Below, piece after piece: positions 1 to 11,139 of a stretch of 64,000 nt of DNA. A program made the translations under genes and the position numbers. The notes beneath the pieces were generated by a model. That model made no database searches. It was not told the DNA's origin and worked only from the letters and a program-made list of their open reading frames with translations. The DNA is from Chara braunii. Lineage: Eukaryota; Streptophyta; Charophyceae; Charales; Characeae. The stretch is taken from positions 405,482-469,481 of the forward strand of contig BFEA01000321.1 in NCBI GenBank assembly GCA_003427395.1. The letters are read 5' to 3'. Each line of letters begins with the position of its first letter. The stretch's first letter is position 1.

Positions 1-407
1 TTTTTTTCATTCCGCCGACTCTTTTTTCTGTTTCTGTCGTGATTGCAGTGAGCTGTAACGGCCGTCGGGAAACTTACTCTCACTTGTACCCCGGGTTTTG
101 TGTCTAGCTGCTTACGGGTCCCTAGCGTTGTGTATGTGGGTCATTACTTTATTTTCTTTTTCGTTTTTTTTTCCTATATGCGAGGACTGCCATAAAAAAA
201 CATAAAAAAACATACAGTGAGACTCAGTCTCCGCAAAACTCGGTGCGCAATGAAATTTTGGGTTGGGAAAAACAGGATCGGAGGTAGTGTTGGTCTAAGA
301 CATTATGAAGATTACATGAGATCAATTTTGGACATTTGAACTAATGATACAACTATTTTGGTCTAATTCATCTCTACGTTTTTTTTTTTATCCTCCCTAT
401 CTCACTC
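1..407. other. Unclassified AT-rich sequence
   Basis: No coding pattern, RNA gene or repeat structure was recognised apart from short A/T runs around 150-210. Confidence 0.5.
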
Positions 408-426
408 TAACTCTCTCACTCTCACT

Positions 427-465
<39 letters not shown>

Positions 466-477
466 ACACACACACAC

Positions 478-549
<72 letters not shown>

Positions 550-560
550 ACACACAAACT
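408..560. repeat. (CA)n microsatellite
   Basis: About 150 bp of almost uninterrupted CA dinucleotides, preceded by a short CTCTCACTCT tract. Histidine/threonine or cysteine/valine frames across it are artefacts of the repeat. Confidence 0.95.
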
Positions 561-960
561 GATCTGTTCTTTAGATTCAATAATCGACCATAGGCTATAT
601 GTGTGTAACGTTGGTTTGATTTTGTCAATAGTGAACATATGAAAAATATGCTAAACTGATGGAGTGGCAAGTAAAATATCTTATATCTCATATCTCATCG
701 GCTTTACACAATAGACACAAACATGTGAATGGTTTCTCCTTTAAATCCTATTACACACGGATATAATTATGAAAAAGTTACATGTTGTATTTTTAAGTTT
801 ATGTATAACAACATAATAATAGAAAAAATGCTATATTGTATTATCAAATTTTTGCATATTAGTATAATAATAAAAAGAATGTTGTATGTCGAATATGTGT
901 CGAATCGAAATTCATGCTGACGCGGGAACAACGTATGACAAAAGAGAAATGAAACGTATA
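561..960. other. AT-rich spacer, no gene recognised
   Basis: A 63-codon open frame at 729-920 on the plus strand consists mostly of I, M, N and Y codons typical of AT-rich noncoding DNA. Nothing else is visible before the transposase remnant begins. Confidence 0.4.
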
Positions 961-1942
961 TTACAGTAATTTTTTTCTAGAGATCGAATGTCCAACGCTG
1001 ACAATCAACTCAATGAAAATGAAGATTGCACAAAATGATATATCTAAAGTGGTATTGATTATAGGATACATGTTGTCTATAAATTTGTTTGTACTTGTCT
1101 TGGGGGAATCTTGTATATAATTCAACAGAAAATGATGCACTGTAATCAAACCAAAATCTTTTGTCTTTATAGAGATGCCTTCATGAGACGCTTCTTTGAC
1201 AGTTTGCAGTATTAATGTAAGAGTTTCGTGCAACACGATGTATACGCTGTTGAGTTTTGTGCCCACCCTTGATCTTTTAACCTGTGCGTCAGAATTGGAA
1301 AGTACGTGATTACTGTTGCATTCATGGCTCTATCTGCAATGGACATTATTAACGGATACGTTGTTTGTTTCATTCTTCCATCCAAATGGGTTTGTTAGAA
1401 TAAAGAGTAAATGAAACAACGTAACGCTGTTTGTCATGTACATCAAGACCTTTGTCTTCACGTAATACCACCTGAACGTGCGAACACATTGATGTCGATG
1501 CGGTGTCAGTTATGGGATCATTATTGGTGGTACGCAAATGTGCTTCGAATGACAATTTGTTATCTGATGTTAGAGCACGACTCAGCAACGATGTAAATGT
1601 TATCCTCCAATCACGGAACCACATTTTTGCATGTGCAGTTTGTGGTCGATCTGCCTTTCTCAGATCCACTTTTTACCATCCTGCAGATCCGGACTGTGCA
1701 CTCGACCAAGATAGACACTCACGACCATTACGAAAAGGAATCAAACGAGGATCAAAGTCAAGATGTCTTACAACTGCCAACATTGCATCCATGTCCGAGA
1801 GAGACAACCCGATTCTCCCTCGAGCTGACACAATGAATGCTGCGATTGTGCGTGTCGTGTTAAATGGTGTACAATTTTCACCTTGCTCCCTTAGTTCATC
1901 CTCATTATCGCTGTTACCATCGGCTGCGTTGTCTGGTTTCAT
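961..1942 (-). pseudogene. Plavaka/CACTA-like transposase, amino-terminal half, inverted and broken
   Basis: Read on the minus strand from 1942 down, an acidic start (DNEDEL) is followed by segments resembling the amino-terminal half of Plavaka-type (CMC/CACTA superfamily) transposases: GLSLSDMDAML, KMWFRDWRITFTS, a stretch ending VVSFTLYSNKPIW, and after a frame change an H..L..IL..L......G pattern ending in a YIQDSP motif (usual form: DYPEQ). The pieces 1942-1673 and 1669-1370 share a frame separated by one TAA. The 3' piece (about 1355-961) lies in another frame, so at least one frameshift has occurred. Its continuation (the CP.C segment and everything after) is on the opposite strand from about 2205, so this half has been inverted relative to the rest. 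Family assignment is by remembered motif order, not by alignment. Confidence 0.5.
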
Positions 1943-2004
1943 GGCAGTCGGCTGCGGCAGTTGAATTTACTGTTTTTCTCGTCACTACATATAGGAGGGA
2001 AAAA

Positions 2005-2217
2005 ATGACGACAAGCAGTGGCATGACATGTGAGTATGGTCGTCTATTCAAAAGTTTACAATCTCTAAACTTACACAGCTCGAGAGCATGCGTTGAACGT
2101 GTAATCGATTTGGTATCATTATCGGATTCTGCTGATGAAGACGAGGAGGAGTCATATAACGTACATGGAACAAACATGAAAATGATGGACATTGACCCAC
2201 GCATTAGCAGCGGTTAA
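2005..2217 (+). pseudogene. Zinc-finger-like amino-terminal fragment of the transposase
   Basis: The frame opening at ATG 2005 encodes a finger-like CEYGRLFKS...H...C stretch followed by an acidic run (DSADEDEEE). Plavaka-type transposases start with a C..C...F.S...L..H....C finger, and this copy resembles one that has lost its second cysteine codon. It overlaps the start of the downstream transposase frame (2192-) in a different frame. It lies between the inverted amino-terminal half and the carboxy-terminal half, so the locus is rearranged by more than one event. It could instead belong to a different element copy. Confidence 0.35.
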
Positions 2218-3958
2218 GTTTGGTCGTTGTCCAACATGTACAGTTGCAACTACAGATATGAATATGTTTGCCGAATTCTATAATTGTAAGAGGTATGAAT
2301 TGTCTGATAGAGTTACGTTGAATGACTTAAGAAATGATGTCGATGTGGACACTCGTAATGTCGCAAAAGCTCGTGTAAAAGACTGGGAGCTACAAAGCCA
2401 TATCACTGCAAATGGGTTATGGGGGTTCTGCAAAGGGCCAAGAGGTGATGACTCTGTCATAGACTATCACCTTGCTCTTCAACCCGATACAATGCACACG
2501 ATAAAACACGGAATATTTTTACATATGATTGATTCATTTTGTGTGGCCGCCAAAGATAAGTTAAGCACTGTATTATATACGAAAATCGGAAGAGAACTTG
2601 ACGCACGACTGCAATATGTGAGCGAGCGTTGTGTTACAACATATCCCCAACTTACACTACATGTATCGACAGGTTGTGACTTTCTCTCTAGAGAAGGTAG
2701 ATTCGAGGCAGAGCAGAACCGATCAGTTATGACGATATGCATGTTTATAGTTCATAACTTAGTGCAAGATAGATTATGAGAAAAACTAACAAAATGTTTT
2801 TGCAAGCTTATGAAATTTTACATTCATACTTTCAGAGCAACTGTACATACGGTAGACTCACTCGACCGTTGTGATGCTTTGTCGCATGATTTCATGCAAG
2901 CAATTGTTAAGAAGATGAGTCTCTACCAACCATCAAATTGAAAAATTTCAAAAATGCATGATCTAAACAAGTTTAGGTCATGTATCGAGAGATCAAGCCT
3001 GACAGACACGTTTGCAGCTAATGTGTGGGAACATCATCACAAAAAGTTTCGAAAAAAAACATATCAGTCCTCAAACCGCAGACAAGCAGAAACCCAAATG
3101 GTGGACCATGTACGACGATCCATCGCTTTGGAAAATGAAACTTTAGCATTGCGACGTCGCAGAAGCCGAGTGAACGAAAATTGATCATTGGTGGAAAATG
3201 CATGAGTCACATGAATGCATACTTTGTCCATAAAAGACAAAGTTTCATTGCGTCTAGATTGGTTTGCCGCAGGCGATGTTGTGGCAAATATCGGTGACTA
3301 TCAGACTGCTGATGCCACAACAATTCTCAAGGATATAAGTTCCTGACATGATTTTCCAGCTGCATTGTCACTATACATGAATATGAATTTGTATGATACT
3401 CCTGGGGCTGATATCGTGATTAGAACTAGATCACAACTAGCGATAGCATGTACAAGTGATGGTAGCAATAGAGGATCCATGGTACAAATAGCAAAAGCAA
3501 CACCGCGATTTCAAAGAAGGCTAATGCACAACGACGTGGTTGTGCGAGAAGGAAATGATGAAAAGTGGTACGAATCAGTAGCGATGTTTTTTATGGTACA
3601 AGGCTGGCGAGATGGAGTTTCTCATTTGCTTGAGTGCGCTTATTTACAATGGTACAAAGAAATGCGGAGAGAGAGATGTTCGACGACAGCCTGCAAGATT
3701 GTCAAATGGGAAAAGGTGGACAATAGACAACACAGCAGCGTAGTATCAATCGATACAGTTATTGATGTTGTACATATTGTTCCTTTCTTCAAAAAAAATG
3801 CGCTGGTGAACATAAGAATTTGCTACTCAAAAGGAAGATCAATTCTATGTCAACAAATATGTGCTTTCAAAGCTAATTTTTTTAGAAACAGATGGACACC
3901 TCAATTTTTATTTCTTCAACCTCGTGTTTTATATTCCCAAAGGAAGTTTGTCTTGTAG
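2192..3958 (+). pseudogene. Plavaka/CACTA-like transposase, central and carboxy-terminal part
   Basis: A single plus-strand frame can be followed for about 590 codons. In order it shows RCPTC, a LWGFCK...YHLALQPDTMH segment (the usual 'PDxLHxxxxG' region near the catalytic core), TKIGRELDARL, the LTDTFAANVWEHHHKKF and SSNRR signature (usually 'T...E..H..F.K..YR.SNKR'), WYESVAMFF, and a terminal VVSIDTVIDVVHIVPFF (usually 'VI...SI.R.VH.IP.F'). The order matches Plavaka-type transposases, DDE enzymes that cut and paste DNA elements in the nucleus. Six internal stops interrupt the frame, near 2777, 2939, 3182, 3203, 3209 and 3344. All six are TGA, and I see no frameshift in this part. The terminal stop is TAG. 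The sequence is dead as it stands. The call is motif-based; another CMC-clade transposase is possible. Confidence 0.6.
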
Positions 3959-4117
3959 ATAGGAGAGCGAATGATTTTTGCTCAAGGTGTTACTATTCAA
4001 GTTCTCATCTTACCTTATAAGACAATGGTACTTGTGGGAGAAACAACGAGCTAAAAATTTTATTATTTTTTCTTCTCTTTCTCTTTGACATAGTTACGTT
4101 TTAATCTTTTTCTTTCC
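3959..4117. other. Short AT-rich spacer
   Basis: Sequence after the transposase stop shows no feature before the (CT)n tract. Confidence 0.4.
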
Positions 4118-4127
4118 TCCCTCTCTT

Positions 4128-4182
<55 letters not shown>

Positions 4183-4210
4183 NGCGCGCGCGCTCACGCG
4201 CGCGCGCACA
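4118..4210. repeat. (CT)n then (CG)n/(GC)n microsatellite
   Basis: Some 65 bp of CT dinucleotides pass directly into about 25 bp of alternating C/G (potential Z-DNA), with an undetermined base at 4183. Confidence 0.95.
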
Positions 4211-4719
4211 TGTAAACACGTGTGGTCATTTACGAAATCACGGTTATGAACATGCAAGTCCGCAAACAGTAATGTAAAATATAGTGTGTATAGTGCTTTC
4301 ACGGTGTACTACCGTTTAGCATCAATGTGGTACAATTTAAATAATTAACGTGTATAGAATTGAAGCAATATTATATGAGTTTCCATCTGTCACATTAGTT
4401 TCTTAAACCATCAATATCTTTCTGAGTCTTCGGAGAAACGGTAATATACGTCACACCACATTTTTAAGGCATTATCGCCCGCTTGCAAAAAATAAATTAA
4501 AAATCAAAATGATGGATATGTGTACAAACAAAAGAGGCCGGGGATGGCTGAGAACAAGCTGTGCTCACATTAAAATTTCCTGATGTGTTTGTAACCACAA
4601 TAATAGCTAGTTTTATATTATTTATTTCTTTCTTTTCTCTTTCTGCCAGAGAGGCAGACCGCTTTTCACAGATTGCTAACAACTCACACACGGAGGGTAT
4701 CCAAACAAACACACTTGTG
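4211..4719. other. AT-rich spacer, no gene recognised
   Basis: Short open frames on both strands at 4497-4748 have no recognisable motif. Confidence 0.4.
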
Positions 4720-5015
4720 TTTCTGTATCTGCATGTCATCACGTCCATCGCGTGGTCCTTTTATTTTTTTATTTTTTTCATAGCTGAAAGTAGTTGTCGT
4801 GATGTCCGCGCCCCTATAAAGGCCCCACAGGGGGCTATTTTTCCGACACACATTCCACATTTTGTATCTCGCTGCAATCACGTTCATATAGTGGTCCTTG
4901 TATTTTATTTTTTTTTTCAAAACTGAAAGTAGCTGCATTGATGATGACGCCTCTGTAAAACCCCCACTAAGGGTACACTATGACACACTCCAGATTCTGT
5001 ATCTCCATGTTTCAA
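4720..5015. repeat. ~139-bp tandem repeat, about two copies
   Basis: A segment running from a TGTATCT...CATGT motif through GTGGTCCTT, a T-rich run and GAAAGTAG to a short CCCC.A.AGGGG-type inverted repeat occurs twice (about 4730 and 4870), with a third partial start near 5003. The copies are clearly diverged. The role is unknown; it may be subterminal sequence of the surrounding transposon. Confidence 0.6.
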
Positions 5016-5279
5016 GAAATTTATATCCTTATCACAAATATATACACAGACTAAAGTTGAAAAAAAAATAAAGTGCGACATATTTGCATGGGCTGTATAT
5101 ATGTGTGTATGTGTGTGTTAGCGCGAAGAGGGGTTATTCCCCCACAGACAATCAATCAATCAACAAAAAAGTGTGACGTGTACGCTGTCGGAGGAGTTAA
5201 GGGTCAGAGGCTTACAATCAAGGAAGTGAGATATATATAAACATAGAGATAATACTGTTGAAATAGTAATCTCGTATAA

Positions 5280-5395
5280 CTGATTTTGTTATTATTAGAT
5301 ATGTGCATATTAATTTTTACACATCCGATGCGTTTAACGTAGCAGTAGACACATATCGACCTTTCCTGAACGACTTGACATCTATTTTGGAAACG
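5280..5395. repeat. Divergent foldback related to the 5675 element
   Basis: TTATTAGATATGTGCATA and a downstream CACATATCGACCTTTCC resemble the outer parts of the hairpin at 5675-5745 but are too diverged to give a clean stem. Confidence 0.3.
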
Positions 5396-5418
5396 CTGAC
5401 CTTATTCTAAATTTCACT

Positions 5419-5453
<35 letters not shown>

Positions 5454-5456
5454 TTC
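5419..5456. repeat. (GT)n microsatellite
   Basis: A short run of GT dinucleotides with one TATG interruption. Confidence 0.9.
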
Positions 5457-5674
5457 ACTTAAATTGTATCATTGTTTTATGTAATTGTCCTTGATACATA
5501 TACACAAAGTACTGAGAAAACAAAAAATGCGGCTAACGTGTTTGGTGTGTGTATGTTTATCGTGTGGGGGTTGGGAGTGCGACCTATCTACAACCATGAA
5601 GTCAAAAAATGTGTGTATATGAAGAATATACTAAGGAAATAGTAATTTGTAAAGTTTTTTAGACTGTTTTTTTT

Positions 5675-5745
5675 GTCGGTAGGTGCATAGTAATTTTAGT
5701 ACAATCTATGTGTCTAGCATTAAAGTTGTACGCACCTACCGACCT
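5675..5745. repeat. Foldback element with GTCGGTAGGTGC arms
   Basis: GTCGGTAGGTGCATA at 5675 is mirrored by CGCACCTACCGACC at 5731-5744 around a ~40-bp AT-rich loop. The same arms recur at 11178-11260, 12711-12790 and 13074-13150, so this is a distant member of that family. Confidence 0.7.
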
Positions 5746-5957
5746 TCCCCACGGAACACATGTTTGAAAGCTCCGACTTCATTTTCAAAGGTTTTGTTAT
5801 TCGGATGTTTCTCTGTCACAAATATATAAAGACACAGTAACATGTATAATGAAAGAAGTGTTTGATAAATTATCCGAAATGAACGATTTTTCAATAGGTT
5901 CATACTAATATGGTCGCGCTTGATGCATCCAGCCTTAAATCTGCCTCACCTCCCGAC

Positions 5958-6075
5958 TTTTTTTCTTTTTTTTTTCCTCTCCCTCACATACACACATACA
6001 CACACACAAACACACATACATACACGCACACACATATACAAATGCACAGTCACACGCACACGCTCACTTGCACTC
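5958..6075. repeat. T-rich and (CA)n low-complexity tract
   Basis: A pyrimidine-rich run is followed by imperfect CA/CACAT repeats. Confidence 0.85.
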
Positions 6076-6121
6076 AACAAAACAATAAGCAAAAGTTCGA
6101 ATCACTTTTCCATTCTGGTTT

Positions 6122-7594
6122 GTGTTGTCATTTTTTTACGTCCATAACTTGAAGTCAGATGATATATCTCAAGCTCAAGGCAGAGGAAAGAGAGCAACAC
6201 GTACGAGAACTTCACTGACGACAACATTTAAAATTTCACGACGAATGTCGTCAACCGCCGCTGAAGGTGGAAACAAAGATCAAAGAAAGTCTGTTTCGGA
6301 AACGACAATAGAAAAAACATGTACAACCTCCGACGACCAAGAAAACAGTCGAAGTTCAAAAGAGCGCATCGATATCGATCTGACAAGACATATGAAAAGG
6401 AAACAGTCGATATCGATGGAAAAGTGATTCGAACTTTTGAACTTCGATATCTGCATACCACACATCGATATCGACTGTTTCCTTTTCATTATGTCTTGTC
6501 AGATCGATATCGATGAAGCGATAACACTCACCATATTGGAAGAAGGAAGAAGTGTTTTTTTCGAAGATGAGTGGTATGCAGATGCGTATGATATGTGTCC
6601 GTTCGACGGGTATGGTTGAGGGTGCATGGGAGGACTGTGGGGATCCATACGAGAAATAAGGAAGAAGTATGAAGTGAACGCAGAGATGAACATTGTAAAT
6701 CTGCTTCCTTGCAGTTTTGTCACTTCTATCGGAGAACGTCTAAGTCTTCAAGAGATCCATGTCGCACATTTGAAAGATGAAAAATGGCTTCATGGAACTA
6801 TGATTGATTTTATTTTGCAGTCAAGTCTAATGGAAGCCGCATGCGTCACTTAACAAAGTTTTGTTTTTTCATGATCTGAGATGTGGCTTACAATCATCAA
6901 AAACAAATGAGCAATGGATACAAGGATTTGAGATTGCAGGCGAAGGTTGTCTGAAGGCTGAACGAAGAATTTGGTTTTTTCGTTTAGGTCAAAGATTTGG
7001 GAAAGCAAAATAGTTGTGGTGTCTGTTTGCCACAAGAACCACTGGACATTGTTGGTGATGGTGAATGTGGGGGATTTTGTTAAGGGAATCACGAAACAGG
7101 GCAAGAAAGGAGCGAGAGTCATCCATTTAAACTTATTACGAAGTGTTGAGCTTCCCGATTGGAATCCGTTGTGATGTTGGATTCGCGATGAGTTTTTGTT
7201 TTGCAATTCCGAAGGACGACGTCCCACATCGTCTGAGGAAACAATATCATGAAATGCATTTAAAAAAATGTTCGGTGAAGATATGATTAATGTAGAATGT
7301 GCACAACAAGACAACGGGGATGATTGTGGACTGCACACATACATTTATGGACAGAAGATCATCAGACACTTTGTTGGGTTGACCTGTGCCGATCAGTTTA
7401 CCGCAGAAGAGGTTATGAACATCATAAATGCTACAAAAGTCGACTCTTCTGTCATTTCAGAAAAACGGGTCGAAATGATAAAATACATAGCCAAGTATAT
7501 TGCACTCGAGAAAAGTTTTGAAGAATCAAAGATAGTAGATATAGTGAAGAGACTATCTCTTGGAGAGCTGAAGGGAGATTTTGAGAATCCGTAA
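6122..7594 (+). pseudogene. Ulp1/C48-family cysteine protease remnant
   Basis: One plus-strand frame carries a basic, Ser/Thr-rich leader (6122-6427), an acidic stretch, a KWLHGTMIDFIL segment (compare the Ulp1 'L.d..I.fyl..l' helix), VVVSVCHKNHWTLLV with the catalytic-His-type HW (His codon 7039-7041), IHLNLL where the family normally has Asp, and QQDNGDDCG with the Gln (7307) and Cys (7325-7327) of the active site. Ulp1/SENP enzymes remove SUMO, and many plant DNA transposons carry captured ULP1-like genes. Here Asp is replaced by Asn. The frame has TGA stops near 6425, 6617, 7172 and 7247. Between 6851 and about 6965 it shifts: an adjacent frame reads ERRIWFFR, the expected motif. It is inactive as it stands. 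It lies 2 kb downstream of the transposase remnant on the same strand, so it was probably part of the same large element. Confidence 0.65.
6366..6516. repeat. 53-bp near-perfect inverted repeat inside the protease remnant
   Basis: The left arm 6366-6418 and right arm 6463-6516 are near-perfect reverse complements containing CATCGATATCGA and GACAAGACAT blocks. They are separated by a 44-bp loop. Both arms lie in the amino-terminal region of the Ulp1-like frame. Confidence 0.9.
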
Positions 7595-8541
7595 ATGTAT
7601 ACTTATGGAGATTATAGCGGTCAATTTTCATCGAGATTATAGAGTGACACATCATGAAGATGTATTTGTATGTGATTTGCGACAAACTTATTGGTCGTAT
7701 TTATTTTAGTAGTAGGACAAGAGTAGTCAGTTCTCGATGCAAATATCGTGATGATTGGAGCAAGGTCGATTAGAAAGTTGATAACAGTCTTCAATTCGTG
7801 AGGTAGTTGTCATAGTGTTTGTGGTCGAGTGCATTGCATTTTTTTCGAATGTTGTAGTGCATAATGCCATATAAGATGGAATGACTTAAATATGAAACAT
7901 ACTTTTACGTAGATGAGGAAAGTTTAATTAAGGGGTGTCGACAATCAATGTGTGACTTCTATTTTCGTTTTCTGCAACAAGTTGCTGAACATGTTCAAGA
8001 TAACGATACTTTGACCAAAAATATTTGTGGTACTTGTAATGTTCATAAATTTTTAAACTATCCACGTGTGAATAATTTTTTACTTTGCATACTTCGAAGT
8101 TTACCATTACGTTTACAACAAAATTATGTAACTGAAAAATGCCTTAACAATGTGTTTCTGATACTTGTAATATTAAAAAATAATTTTAGAAGACACGCAT
8201 AATCTGTCTTGTAAGATATATATAATTTTCATACATATATGCATAAATTTTATATTATATTTTTATAAAATTATTCGAATGTACATAATACATCCATAAA
8301 AAGTTAGAAGGACTCGACTGTAAACGGAAAGCAACAAGAAAGTATTATATTAAATCCATAAAATTGCAAATTCAACAAATTCATTAAAATATGAGGCAAT
8401 TTTTTTCAAACAACATGAAGTATATATGAAGATACTTACTTTATTTCTCTGCACGCTCGATTTGCAGGGAAGACTGGTAGCAGTGCGGCATGCGACAAGT
8501 ATATGGTTCGATCTCAAGGCTGATTGAATTCTTCAGTATAG
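7595..8541. other. AT-rich spacer, no gene recognised
   Basis: AT-rich sequence (especially 8210-8420) with one 84-codon open frame at 7948-8202 that shows no motif. Confidence 0.4.
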
Positions 8542-8820
8542 ATGGCGTCGAGAGAAAAATACGAGGATATATGTAGGAGAAGGAAAGAGCGTCATGAGAA
8601 CATTGACATGCATGTAAGACAAGCAAAAAGAAAGCAACAGGAAAGAATTTGGAGTGTAGATGAAATGCAGTGCGTAGGAAAAGAAGGAAATAGTGGACAA
8701 AGAAAGAGAGACGATGTATATCGACCGTTGTTGGGAAAGACGTCAACACGGAGGACCACGAAACGCATATGTGAGGCATCTGTCATATCAACACCCACAA
8801 AAAATGTTCGTCGAAAATAA
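8542..8820 (+). pseudogene. Unrecognised basic ORF remnant
   Basis: A 92-codon frame starts at ATG 8542. It is very rich in Lys and Arg, with a helix-like amino end and an RRTTKR cluster. The purine-rich sequence continues to about 9180 in broken frames. I recognise no domain. Its position after the transposase and protease remnants, on the same strand, suggests an accessory gene of the same element, possibly encoding a DNA-binding basic protein. That is inference from position and composition only. Confidence 0.25.
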
Positions 8821-9392
8821 AATGCTGACATTCCGAAGGCATCCAGCAAGACAAAAAAAAGAAGTGTATGAATGATGATCCTCACACACAGAGGAAGACA
8901 CATTTGAAGAAGGTGGACGATGATCAGCATGAAGAGTTTAAAAAAACGGGTAGAGATAATGGAAAACAAAAAAAATAAAATCAGAACTGAAAGAATTGAA
9001 GTAAAAAAAAAAAGGAGACAATGCATACGATGAAGAAAGAAGGAAAAGTTATGCGGAGCGAAATGGTGCAAAGAAGGCAAGGTATGAAGACGAAGAAGAT
9101 GAGAATCAATTTTGCGTGATGACGAAGGAGAGGACAAAGGAGAGGACGAAGATGTTAACAAAGACGAAGACATTCAGGACGAGGATGGAAAGGATCACTG
9201 TGGACTTACCAAGAACGTTCGATCATCAAAAAACGGTATAGATACATTTTCACGAACCATTGTAGTGTTCTTCAATGTATAAGTATGGTTTATGTAGTAT
9301 ATTAAAGATATGATATCAACGAGAGGAAAAAAACGACTATCGGTGCTGACGTTGTTCGTTTTCATTGGTGTCTTGTTTTTTTTTGCTATGAA

Positions 9393-9656
9393 ATGTGCAT
9401 ATTTATTTCTGCAGGACGACAAGATTGTAAAACAAGAAAGGGATACAAGAAAGAAGACCTGGAGAAGAACGATATGACGACGACAGAAACAAACCTGTTA
9501 ATGCAAAAGAAAACAAAAGACAGAATATTTCGGTCTGTTGCGAAGGCATATGCGTATATGTCTGCGGACGATTGTACTTTCTACCCGAAAAAGGAACATT
9601 TTCTTCAATCAGTATTGAGCACGGCCGACCAAGTTAGTAGTTGGGCAGCGGAATAG
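9393..9656 (+). pseudogene. Unrecognised ORF remnant
   Basis: An 87-codon frame is moderately charged, with a plausible folded segment containing RIFRSVAKAYAYM. No family is recognised. It is flanked by frames that read as protein only across frameshifts, so it is probably a decayed part of the transposon's accessory gene. Confidence 0.25.
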
Positions 9657-9759
9657 ATTAAAATGTATATAGAAAAATGCGGGGTACGACAAATATTCGT
9701 CAAATGCAACAGAGTAATGACAACTATTACGGGGGAAATCTCATGGAATTTGAAACATG

Positions 9760-10403
9760 AATTTTAGGCGGCGAAAGGATATCCTCTTGTAAAAGGGGGA
9801 CAAACCGACAGACATGATGTGGCAAGAAGGCAATTGAAACAATAAATGTCCAAGAATATGACGTGGAGGTGTAACGACAGAGAACCATTGGCCGATTAAG
9901 CATTCTAGAAAGCGCTTACAAGGATATTTCAACATGCAAGGAAAGGAGAAGGCGTAGGAGTATCTCTCCAACAACTTGCATTTGCTGAAATGATAATAAG
10001 GAACGACGTGCTACAATGTCGACATACGACATTTTTTAGCGACAAAATTTCTGAATTGGCTGCCATTAAAAAAGACATCATTAAATCGGTTCAATCACGG
10101 GACGCTGTTGTCAATTTTAACATTTTGAATCTGGACCGTTCAGCATCCGTTGCAAGCAACGCTTTCCTTGTTTTCAAAGCGGGACAGTCAACGTCGCAAG
10201 AAAAGGACTTCATGACTCTCTCTTCATCGATGAGGATTACTCATTTCAGCACCACGGTTCTGATGTGCCGTTCGTCGGAACGTATGAATGGAATGCAGGC
10301 AAAGCGTAAATTTATATGTTTAGGTACTCAAGTTCGTCAATTTTGTAATTGTATATCACCAAGATTTTGTACACTAGGGTCTGTCCACATGTTCGGTAAA
10401 TAA
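9760..10403 (+). pseudogene. Unrecognised ORF remnant with frameshifts
   Basis: Frame 9990-10403 reads as a plausible soluble protein (KISELAAIKKDIIKSV, FNILNLDRSASVASN) up to about 10195, where an adjacent frame continues with SLFIDEDYSFQHHGSD and VGTYEWNAGKA. Upstream, 9760-9990 contains patches such as FRRRKDILL and SLQQLAFAEM in shifting frames. The impression is one decayed gene with several frameshifts. No domain is recognised. Confidence 0.3.
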
Positions 10404-11139
10404 AAATAAGAGATAATCAGAGACAACATAATGCCTACAGGAACTTCGAATGCATATCTGAACATTATCGTAACTTTATAAGTTTGATTTTGGTGAGGAA
10501 GAGGACGGGATACACTACTAACGCTCTTGTGTCAATTTTTTTGATGTCGTGTAGTTGTATCTATGGACAAACTTTGTATGAAGAGGTCGATACTATAAAT
10601 CATTTGTATGTTAAACGATGTTGCAGTTGAATTAGCTCATCACTTCGTTTCATGGAATGTAGGATGACAGTTTTCTAATGGTCGGGTCAAACTTTTGAAT
10701 TTAATGATCGACATTTTATACAAAAAGATAAAGGAAGCATATAACATTCTATAATTTTTATATATGGATAAATATACGTAATTTGTTGGACATTAGATCC
10801 TTATGTTTGTTCTAACGAGGTGATTTTAACATCGGAGGGATGGGCAATGATATTGGCAACACTGATAATATGTCATACGTACATTAAATTCATGCATGTT
10901 TATAACATCAATAACTCAATCTTCAATGTTGTTAGATATTTTTATGTGATACATATCATATATTTTAAAATAATTCGATATTTACAGTCGTTAGGAATAT
11001 GAACAGTGAAATGCAAAACAAAATTTCAGATGTATGTTTTTCTATTAGTGGGATATGATTTTTCTAACTTTGTGGTTCTAAAATTGAATAGAGTCAGTAA
11101 TTTTCATAATATCGAAAATTTCAAGGAAGACAGAAAGAG
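10404..11139. other. AT-rich spacer, no gene recognised
   Basis: A 60-codon open frame at 10820-11002 is composed of hydrophobic AT-rich codons and has no motif. Confidence 0.4.

Noticed and set aside
408-560. Overlapping His/Thr-rich and Cys/Val-rich open frames
   Set aside because: They are direct translations of a CA microsatellite, with equivalent frames on both strands. The same applies at 32638-33178 and 57240-57952.
2192-3958. Genetic-code reassignment of TGA in this organism
   Set aside because: The FKBP gene in the same window reads normally and ends with TGA, so TGA is a stop codon here. TGA enrichment in the transposon is better explained by deamination decay.
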